A stretch of DNA of 64,000 bases, taken from the NCBI GenBank assembly GCA_037903475.1, contig JBAJFG010000400.1:372001-436000 (forward strand), written 5' to 3'. The position numbers and the translations under genes are program-made. Source of the DNA: Ancylostoma caninum (taxonomy: Eukaryota; Nematoda; Chromadorea; Rhabditida; Ancylostomatidae). Shown here piece by piece: positions 1 to 10,400 of the stretch; position 1 is the first letter of the stretch, and each line of letters starts with the position of its first letter. The notes under the pieces were generated by a model. It ran no database searches. It was not told where the DNA came from and worked only from the letters and a program-made list of their open reading frames with translations.

Positions 1-681
1 CAACAAAAACAATTTTTTGGCCTATGTCGTAAATCGTTGCATAACACTCAGTTTGCTCAAAAGTTGTATTGTCCAAACATAAGCTAAGAATGTATTAGGG
101 GAATAATGAGATTCAAGATAAAGATTAATTTGTCTGAAATCAAAAACTAACACCAGTTGGAAGTAAGAACCATGACTGATGACTGCCTTCAACATCGAGT
201 GGGCCTGCAGATGCTGCACAGATGTTCGAAATTCCGCATCGGACTCCGTGGCGCTATTAATGCAGCTATATGCTGTAGGACTCACTTTTATCACACTTAT
301 CTAGTAAATCATACATTCCCAAAAGGAACGACGGGGATACGCCGGAGGATTTCCTCGTTCTTCCCTAAGTCTTCTCCTTTTTGTTTCTTGAAGAAAGCTT
401 CAAGAATACAGTTACTATAGGAAACTAAAAATCTTTTTTTTTTCGCAGTGTTCGCTTCTTTTCAGCTCATAATCCTTGAGCATCGTGTTCTCGAGTACCT
501 GAACCTCCAATAAAAATCATTGCGGTTGATTTGCTCAACACTATAGTACCAGCAAAAAGCTACATTGTTTCAGTGGTAATGCCATATATTAGGGATGTGA
601 AAAAGTTTTTTTCCTCTTTTTTCCTTTTTTTTAGGCGAAATTGAGTTATTAATTTATTAAAAAAGAAACAAAGCAGATATA
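1..681. other. Intergenic stretch, no gene seen
   Basis: AT-rich sequence with short T runs near 425-440 and 605-632. Short open frames on both strands overlap each other and show no recognisable domain or splice pattern. I see nothing annotatable. Confidence 0.5.
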
Positions 682-960
682 TCAATCAAAGTGTTGGCCA
701 TCGTTGGCTAAACTTTTCCCTATCTTTCTGGGTGAAGGCGGACGCCACAGCGGTAGAAAGCCTCGTCCTCCGATTCGATCCATCCATTCACCCATTTTTC
801 GACATCTTCGAAATATTGGAAGCCATGTTGGGAAAGCCCGCGGGACATAGACCGAAACAAATGATAGCCTGACGGGGCACAGTCTGGTGAATAACCCGCA
901 TGAGGGACCACATCTCAACGAAGTGCTTCAGGTATTTTCTTGACGGCTTTTGTGACGTGT
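682..960 (-). pseudogene. Mariner (DD34D-type) transposase C-terminal fragment, broken
   Basis: Read on the minus strand, this piece matches the C-terminal end of classical mariner transposases. It has a YSPDCAPSGYHLF block where the family has YSPDLAPSDYHLF, then an SRGLSQHGF...VEKWVNGWI segment, then a HPER and ANDGQHFD end with the stop at 682-684. The third catalytic aspartate (the D of APSD) is glycine here. The block changes frame near 725 and again near 915, and nothing before the last catalytic motif is recognisable. It is a dead, 5'-truncated copy. The family assignment rests on motif memory, not a search. Confidence 0.75.
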
Positions 961-1035
961 GCCAAAAAGACATTACTCCACATTGAGGACCAAAAATTTT
1001 CAAACTAAACTTTTTTCCACAGAAACCTTGTACAT

Positions 1036-1135
1036 GGGAGTTATTTGAAATGCCGAACACGAATATCATATCCTTTTCGTACCGTAACCCCGTTTTCGTA
1101 AGGTTACGATAGGGTTACTGCGGCAAAATATGCCC
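1036..1135. repeat. Partial copy of the 44119-44418 MITE terminus
   Basis: The segment GGGAGTTATTTGAAATG, then AACACGAATATCATATCC and a GTTTTCGTAAGGTTACG stretch, follows the same order as the terminal repeat of the element at 44119-44418. Only one end is visible here, so it is a solo terminus or a degraded copy. Confidence 0.5.
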
Positions 1136-2062
1136 ATTTGGCTCAAATTCGACATGATTATCACTGTAAAACACAACGATGTTGATGCAAATCCAAACAA
1201 ATGTGTATTGAATATTATTGATGTCAGGCCAACAAACTAAGCGGCAATTACGAAACATTTGCAAGGATAACTAACTATTATGACTACTTACCGCTAGAGG
1301 GCTTTTTTGGATACTTTTTCACATACCTAATAGTTTTCCGTCGGTGGCCACTACATGAAAGGAATCTCTCCATAGAAGCTCATCATTAGATGCGTGTGAT
1401 CCTGATCTGCTGGGGAAGAAATGCGATATACAGAAGCATTCCGATTACTTCCTTGAAGGTACACACTTATGGGAGTCAGGTGGTAGTGAGAATGCGGCTC
1501 AGGACTAAGCATATGCAGTAGAACGACGAGTACAAAAAACATCTGCATTAGAGGCAGCACACACGATGAAAAACGTCGTTGATTTTTTCATGAAATTCTA
1601 CTCTTTAGGCCACTCCTGTGCCCATAGTAGAGAAACGAACATCCAAAAAGACAGGGTTTGCGAGAAACACTGTGTTTTATAATGCCATGTGTACCAGTTC
1701 CACCACTCGAGATGGGTGAGGCCACCTAGATGTGGAAGGGATCTATCGAAAAATCCTGATCGATCCCGTATCAGCTGAGGAACACAGCCGTACACGATCA
1801 AAGAGAATGGGGCGGGGTTGAGCATGGCGGGCGCATTTGTACATGTGTACGACTTTTATTACTCGAGTAACTGCACGATTCGGAGTGATTCCTTTTGCAG
1901 TTACACTCCAATTAATGGCACCTTTAAAATAAGCACAAATGCGAAAAAAAACTTTCCTCAGCGTGAGTGCTGCATTTAAAGGTGGCCACCTTACTATCTA
2001 AATCTCAGGGTTAGAATGAACGATCAAACTAAACGTGAACGTGTCGGAACGATGTACAAGAA
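1136..2062. other. Intergenic stretch, no gene seen
   Basis: No open frame here has a recognisable motif or convincing exon borders. I see no organised repeat apart from the flanking elements. Confidence 0.45.
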
Positions 2063-2197
2063 ACTCCAAACGGACGCAGACAATAGTCGGGACCGCGGCG
2101 CTGCTCTCTTGGGCAGAGACACAGGCGCTGAGCATGCAGAGCTCTGCCCAAGATAGCCGCGCCGCGGTCTCGATCCTTGTCTGCATCCGTTTGGAAT
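2063..2197. repeat. Foldback (hairpin) element, GC-rich arms
   Basis: Two 56-base arms (2063-2118 and 2142-2197) are inverted copies of each other with about 48 of 56 positions matching, around a 23-base loop. The arms include CGGGACCGCGGCGC and CTTGGGCAGAG. A second member of the family lies at 49407-49545 and keeps the same inner and outer blocks. The open frames of 76-113 aa that run through here on both strands are by-products of the palindrome. Confidence 0.7.
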
Positions 2198-4452
2198 TCC
2201 ATGTATGTAAGGTTCTCAGTGTTGACAATGCACGTTGGGAGACATTGGGAGATGTAATCGTAGTGGGAAAAGTACGGAACCATCATATTTTGCCACGAGG
2301 TCTGTCTTTGAGAAGGAGAGAAGAGTTTCTTGCAATTTCGTTTCCCTCAAAAGTAACAGTTCCCGAACCCTATTGATTTTCAAACTCCTCTTATTTCGCG
2401 TATTAAGTCCACTCTTTCTTTCAGTATTTAATAGCCAGCGTTCCTTTGGCAACCACTAAACACCTTTGCCAAGGCGTTTGGAGTCGGAAGCTCATTAATA
2501 TAACTCATGCTAACTCTTGGAAAATGCTCAATAGCGCGGCAATGGCAGAAACTCGGACGACACGGCTAGGCCGGCGACAAACAACGCCAACTGCGCTTGT
2601 TTTCGTAAATGTTTGGAAGACTAAGGCTTAGAATTGTGTCATGTTCTTATCTATTCTTTGCGAAAGTCTGTTTTAATTACCAATGTGTTGTCTGTGGATT
2701 TTCGCGTGAGACCAGGAATGGGACCAACGTATGAGTCCACATTACATCACTAACGAAAAATTTGGGCTCAGTGGCAAATTGCGGTGATTTGCGTCGGTTA
2801 CACATTGGCGATCAGGGCCACGCATAGATGACCGTTGATCGGAGGCGGAAAAATGGCCCATGGGATGAATGTGGGATAATGGGATCGCCACCACTCATTT
2901 CTTCGCTCCTGTTTCTGCGTGGTTTTCTACAAGAGACATTCTTTATCATTCAAGCTAAGTATGTACGTAATTGAAGCATCATTCGATATAATGGTAAACT
3001 ACAATGTATGACAGCCAATATTTTGTCGTGCCGACTCCATTCTCATTATTTCATTGAGAAGGCTTCCCACGGTTTATTCCTCAATCTTAAAGAAGATTGC
3101 TCCTATGTTTTAATAGGTTTTGCAGTAGAAAAACGTGAAAACTATGTACCTACATGCTACGTTTCTTGAAGTTTCTTGCTGTATCGTTGGCAATGTGTTC
3201 CTCGACCGATTAACAAAGGATTTCTTCATTAGTCACTGTATTTCTACTCTCATTTATTCCATCGACCTCTACTCGCCAAAAAAAAAATCTGAGCGAAACG
3301 CTACGCTTCGTTTCCTCGCGTTCCTGGTCCTCTGTCTGGTCGCGGCAGTTTTACTTCTCAACGACCAACAAAAAAAGTTTCTGAAGAAAGGCTATTCCAC
3401 CAAGTGAAACATATAGGTCTGTATAATGTAGATCGTGCAGTTGCTTCGCGTTCGCAACAAGTTTTCCGTTGTTGTTACTGCTTAGCCGAGCTAGAATAAA
3501 AATAGCCCCACTCCAAAATCAGTATTTTTCCGCAGATTTGTGTTCTCTCGTGAAGATTGAGACTAATGCAAACCTTTTGTCGACTTTGAAATTTCGATAT
3601 CAGACGGTCTTTAGGCGACACTGATCCTAATGGCATACTCCTTACAAAAGTATCGAAAAAAACCCTCTTTGCTCTTTCTTTTCTCCAGAGTTTAAGGTGC
3701 CCAGCTACAACAAAGAGTTGTGCAGTTGGGTCATGCTGTTGAGCGGTGATATCAGTAGCTTGTGCCTCCCATTTTCTAAATGTAACTCCCTGTGATAGCT
3801 GTCGCTCGGACCCCTCGAACTTTCCAATGAAGGGCTATGCTTCAAAAACGAATTTGCGACTTTTTTGACAGCCATCACATATGGTACATATGGTGATCCA
3901 CATCGCCTGAAAACGTTTTTGGTATGAAGAACTCAAAATCCGTCCCAAGGTGAGGCTTGCTTTTAAGGTCGAGAAATACCTACAAAAGGTGAGGCAAAGA
4001 TGCTCTCATGCAGCAATTCCACTTTCCTGCGTTCCAAGTGATTTTCCAAAACATGACAAGGAACTGATCCTAATTATATTCTTTGCTTCTGGCCTGGTCG
4101 TGCTGCCAAACTCCCGCTCAACCACTTTAACGCTGAAAAGACGTACATAGAAGAACACTCTCTAAAGCACTTTTAGTGCTGTTTCTCAGATTCCTCTCGC
4201 ATGATCTGCTCCAGGCTTCTACTTAGAAACAACTTACTCAGCCCTACCTGCTGTTGTCACAAAATTCGCCGACTCTTTGCAGGAAAAGTGCTAGTTCAAC
4301 TGCCAGCTAAAGTTTCACTTTTGAGAGCTGGCTCGAGTTTAGCTTTTTTCCTTCTCCTTTCATTGTACCTCCTATTTTCCTTACATTTGAACTTCGTTTA
4401 AAATTCACATTTTAATATAATTAATTTTAATACATCTCGTTGGATGTTCCAG
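2198..4452. other. Upstream intergenic region of the first gelsolin-like gene
   Basis: About 2.2 kb without a supported gene. Open frames are short and unrecognised. The last bases, ending TTCCAG at 4447-4452, look like a splice or trans-splice acceptor just before the start of the gelsolin-like gene. The promoter is presumably in here, but I see no clear core element. Confidence 0.45.
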
Positions 4453-4461
4453 GAACCAACC

Positions 4462-7400
4462 ATGCCAGCCAATGTAGATATGAGCACCGTTGGGAAAAAG
4501 GAGGGGCTCGAAATTTGGAGGATCAAGGTGATTCCGTAATTTTATTATATTTGCAGGCAAATTCTAATTTACCACGTAGAGATTGGAAGTCCTCAATTTT
4601 GGAGCTACTCATGGTTTCTTTTTTATTTTAGCAGAAAATGGCTTGAGTCTCTAACATGACGCACTAAATAGAAAAGCTATCTTCATCCTCCTGCTAAGTC
4701 GCAGAGCTAACAACACGGTGACGCTGGGCGATTCCAGCGTTTTTTTTTTTGTTTCGTAATACTGAATTGTTTTTGAGGTCCTTCGCAATTGTTGTTCCAT
4801 ACTTCTTCTGAAAGCTTTTCTTTAAAGAATGAAACAGTACATATTTTTGCTCCACCCCTATACGTTAAATTTCTTGTACCAAAGAGTACGGTTCTACCTA
4901 TGTATTATCCTTCGAATTTCGAACCTTCTAACATTCACAAACGCCCAACCTTCCACTCCACATCGCTCTATTGAGAAGCGAGGAGGCACACATGAAAACT
5001 TCGCCTTCTAGATGAGTTGTGATACGAAAAAGATATTGTTAAGATGTCACAATTGCGAGAGGAGAACAAGAAATCATCTTCTTCTAGAGGAGATATTAGA
5101 GTATCAGATGCTCTACGGAGTTCATGAAGACTACTTGAATGAGTCTTACAGTTTGTTTACTGCTTACACTTGCTTGCGCAGTAGACCGAGATTTGTCGCA
5201 ACTTTATTTTAGCTAATGTTTCAACGTCAAAACCTCCGTCAAAGCACAAACAATTCGAAGCACATTCAATTTATACTCTAAAGCAGCTACTAGACAGCAC
5301 TAGTAATTGTCCTCTTCCCCTATTCCCATCCCATGCATAGGTCCACTTCAGCTCGTCAAATGCCTTTATGCGTCGCCAACTTTTTGGTCAAATAAAGCCT
5401 TTTTTAATTTGTTTTCTGGATCTTGGACAAAATCGAAAATGACAAAGCCGTGGCAGTCGGCCACTCATGTATGCAGTTAAATTTTTGTGAGTTCAGATAC
5501 CAGTGCAATACCGATGGCTGAGAAATCAATAAATCATTACAGAAGTTCAAACTCGAACCTGTTCCAAAGGAAGAATACGGAGAATTTTACACAGGAGATG
5601 CCTACATCTGCCTACATGTAAGTACAATTTTATACAGTCTAGAACAAATGTGAGCTGTATTGCAGGTCAGCTTGTTAGATTAGTTCACGTTAGTAAATTT
5701 GTCGCTTTCTTAACGCTGAATTTTCTATGGTTTAAAACTATGAATGTCACTGTGAATGAATCTTTTCTCATCTCAGTGAAAGTGTTATTGAGATTTCAAT
5801 CTGGAATGTGCCATTTATTCTGAAAGGCTGCGCATCTATAGGTATATGGATCCCTGAGAATTCTCCAATTCTCGCCTCTCATAAGAAAATTTCTAAGATC
5901 ACCAACCTAAATTGTGCTACTTCAACTCACATGTTTTCTGAAGTCAAAAAAGAGGAAACGACAACGCTGTACAACTGCTGCTCATGCAGCAGTTTTGGAC
6001 AATAGTTGGTGCGTCATACCCCCATATTCAAGCAGCACTTCCGCACATTCTGGCAAACAATCTTGAACATGGGTAACTGAACCGAAATTGGGGGTGACAA
6101 TAGATCGATCGCTTTTTCGAAATATTTGGGATTGGAAGTACTGCTTGCACAGGCAAGATCTGGCACTACAAGGTTTCCATCCTTTTCCATTTACAGCTTT
6201 CTTGGCGGAGGAAAAAATTGAAAAAGTGAGTCGAGATGAGAGTTTGAGTGAGCCGCTATTTAGTCTCCCGGAACGTTCACAACATGAACACTGGAGCACT
6301 TGTCCTCTGCTTGGAGGAGATCGAAGTTTGATTTATACCAATCAATGGTGGACAGAGTTCTGATGATTTATACCAATCAATGGTGGACAGAGTTCTGATT
6401 AAAGTGCTGCAATGTTTCTCTTGAAATGAATTTTGTTTTATGCAGGAAAGCTCATCAATAGTTATAAAGTCTACTTTGCTCAGTTCCAGAAATATCTCCA
6501 GCATCCTGAAGGTCTCCCTTCCCATTCATTTTATATAAGTTGTTTTGGCATGCAGAAATTTTGTGTTGTCTAAAATTGTTCTTTACAAATTGTGCAAGAG
6601 ATCTATCGACATTCAAGAAAAAAATTAACTAAAGACCAGAAAGCTTTTAAACATAAGACTTGCCCAGGACACAGCGAAGTTAAATACCCCTCTGGAAGTT
6701 TTTCTATCGACCCCCTCCTGTTTAGACGAAGAGCAGCAGCGAATGGAATGTTCACTTTTGGCTAGGAGAAGACGCCACAACCGACGAAATGGGCACGGCC
6801 GCGATAAAAACCGTTGAGATGGACCAGGCTTTGGCTGGTCTTCCTGTTCAATATCGTGAGATTCAGTACCACGAATCGTCCCTGTTTCTATCGTATTTCC
6901 CAGATGGAATCAGGTACTGTGACTCAGAGGTTTGAGCTAATCAAAACAAGAGATGGTGATACTTATGAAATATTCGCAGGTACCTGAACGGAGGCTACGA
7001 ATCGGGATACCATCACGTGGAAGACATGCTCAAGGACTGGAAGCCGCGACTGTTTCACTGCAAAGGAAAAAGGAATGTGCGATGTGCTCAGGTATGTAGT
7101 ATACTTGGGACCGAATCGAATATATTCAGTGAAATGCTCGAATATCTGAACATTCAAATAATTCATTCATTCGGTTTTCTAAAAAGAGGATAAATTCGAA
7201 CAACTCATTCATTCGACAATCTAGAAATAGGTATCATTCGAACAATTCATTCATACGGGTTTTTCAAGTCATAGAATATTCGAATAATTCGTTATTACGA
7301 CTGAAAGAAACGGGTATTCGAAAAATTCGTCTAGATTTTTTAAAACTGGCGGATTTGAATCATTGTTTCACTTGAACTGGGGACTGTTATGTCATCGGAG

Positions 7401-10400
7401 GGAAGGCACTTGGGTCCCGTCGAAAAATGTGCTTGGCTAACGATGTCTCATGGATATGCAGGTGCTACGCACCTACTGCTGACAGCCCATTCATAAGTAA
7501 AAAAGTGACTACTGAGCGTTTGCAGCACTTCTGTATCCAGTAAAGATGAATAACATCGAAAATTCCAGTAACTGAAAACAGGACGTCTTTGATGCTTCAA
7601 AGCTGTTAGAATTACGCTTTCGAAATCAAGAATGGTGTATGTAGAAGTGGTTTTACCGTTACTGCTCAAAAATTACTCCATGTGATGAAATGGACCGATA
7701 TTTCGTGAATACAACAATTAACTTCTACAGTAAAAAAGAAAATCCAGCAAGATCTTCCGGGAGCACATATCTCAATTCAAACTTTAATCTCAAATTTCCA
7801 TTTTTCAAACCTGAGCAAAAATTTCATTTGAAATCTTTGCGTTTATTCATCGTTATTGGTGAGAGAGAGTGGTCCAAATGCTCAATGTCCACCCCCTTCT
7901 TCGTGAGTGTGCATGCCTGTCAACAGAAGCACCGTCGCACCTGCATATCCATGGGGCATCATATGCCACGCCCCTTTTCCGAAGGGACCCAATCGCTACG
8001 CTGCCATGTCATCGAGGGGGTGGCATGTCGCATGTGCAAAGGATTACGTGGCATGCCCTGAAGACTCGTTGGGAATCCATTCCTCTCTAACAGATCGACT
8101 GCTATAATCTGTATATATAAAAGTGAAAGTTTGTTTGTGTGTTTGTGTGTGTGTTTGTGTGTTTGTGTGTGTGTGTGTGTGTGTGTTTGTGTGTTTGTGT
8201 GTTCCGAATAGAAATCGCGGAGGATGAACCGATCGGGACCAAATTTTGCATGTAGACTCTCCACTGGCCGGCGGAGGTTATAGGCTTCTTTGCACCTGGG
8301 ATTATCGATTGGTTTATCGATTATATCGATTATATTGATTTTTCGCTCTTCTTGACCAGAGACTAGCGAGAACATGCCTACTGGGGTACCTCAATGCGCT
8401 GAACACGAATATGACAACAATTTTGCGCCTGTCTATCGATTTATTGATTTTATTGATTTTTCGCTATTCTTGACCAGGGACTAGCGAGAACATGCCTACA
8501 GGGGTATCTCAATGCGCTGAACACGAATATGACAACCATTTTGCGCCAATTTATCGATTTATTGATTTTATTGATTTTTCGCTCTTCTTGACCAGAGACT
8601 AGCGAGAACATGCCTACTGGGGTACCTCAATGCGCTGAACACGAATATGACAACATTTTGCGCCTGTCTATCGATTTATTGATTTTATTGATTTTTCGCT
8701 ATTCTTGACCAGGGACTAGGGAGAACATGCCTACAGGGGTACCTCAATGAGCTGAACACGAATAGGACAACCATTTTGCACCAATTTATCGATTTATTGA
8801 CTTTATTGATTTTTCGCTATTCTTAATCATGGGGTGGTAAAGACATGTCTACTGGGGTATCTCAATGCGCTGAACACGAATACAAGTTTTGCGAAATATT
8901 GATTTATTGATTTTATCGATTTTTCCCCATTCTTGATCATGGGGTGGTAAAGACATGTCTGGGGTATCTCAATGCGCTGAATACGAATATGACAAACATT
9001 TTGCATGAAATATCGATTTTTCGATTTTATTGATTTTTGGCTCTTCCGCCCATTGGAGCGGTGAAGGCATCTCTCCTGGGGTTCCTCGATATGCTGAGTA
9101 TGAATATGACAACCACTTTGTACGAATACGTCGATAATGTCACCGAAATAGCTTTGCTAACTTTTCTCCCACAAGACGATGGGAAACGTCACCTGGGCTT
9201 CGCTAACATGCTGATCACCAAAATTATGAAGATTTTAATGAATTTGTCGATGATAGTAATTGGCCTCAGCAGTATGATGTAGCCAAGGTAATAAAACACC
9301 CGAGCGAAGCCGGGTACGGCAGCTAGTCTGTTATATCCCAAGGCTGACCTTTGCAGGCCCAAGTTATAGAGGCTATTATGGCAGCATTTAAAGATCACTC
9401 TAGGATAAAGCACCGGGTGGGGCAGTTGTGGAAGCAGATGTGGCTAGTCAGGATGTGAGACGTGTAAAAAAAACTCTAAATAATAAGAAATACTATTATT
9501 AAGTAGAAAAATACTCAAAAGTAGTCATAGAAAGAAACAATTAAAAACAAACTGATACTAAGTTTTTGACCATATCACTATCACTAGAAAAACTCATCCA
9601 TTTGTGTGTCTGTTAGTGATCGCGTATATCTCACGATCCAATGGACATGCACACATGAAACCTATTCCGTTCGACTCACAATTGTGCCCTCCTGTGCAAT
9701 GTCAGGGTCTTTTGCCGTTTCTGCGGAAATGGACATCATCGATTTTTGGCCCCCTAACCCCATCACTATATAGTAAAACTCATCTGTTTGTGTGTCTACA
9801 CGACGATTTGCCGCGCTTTGCGGAGATGACAATGATTCTCTGCAAATCTCCTTCATTATTTTATTCCTGAGAAATGATTGCTGACCTAATCTCAGCTCTT
9901 TCTGCCGCCATCACGTAGTTCCTATTTTGTTCGCTCTTTTTCCTCCATCACGGGAAAGAGACTAAATTTGTGCCCATGCCTCAGGTGTTAGGTAAATATC
10001 TCAATGGTCTCAATGGTATTTTCAATGGTTCTTAAAGCATTTTGAAGGGATCAAATGCAAAGCTATCCTAAATGCTCCGGTTAGACCGACGCAGTACACT
10101 GTTCCGCGACTCGGATAGCAGGAAGCAAATACATAGTGGGAGCCAAGGGTGTACACCGCTGACCGTGACACATATTTCTGTATTGTTGAACTTCTATCTG
10201 AAAAGGAAGCAGCTAAATAGGGGCACACCACGTGATCCTGCTACGCAACAAATAAGTACATATAGAAGATAAGTGACAAGCGCTCCGACTCGCATCCGGC
10301 GAGCCTTGCAACTGTTTGCTTCAACCATTTCCGCTGAAAACTAAAGTTACGTCAGTACCAAGGTCCCGCAAACCGTGCAACTGCGAGACTCGCTGGAGGT

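Noticed and set aside
5982..6299. 105-codon minus-strand frame in intron 2 of copy 1
   Set aside because: No recognisable motif. It overlaps intron sequence of a certain gene, and no partner exons were found.
7959..8375. 138-codon minus-strand frame with His-Thr repeats
   Set aside because: The His-Thr stretch is the translation of the GT microsatellite in the Helitron 5' region, and the rest crosses the element border.
8391..9200. Regular direct repeats resembling an array
   Set aside because: Not CRISPR. The units are 117 bases with no repeat/spacer alternation, lie inside a Helitron, and the genome is eukaryotic.
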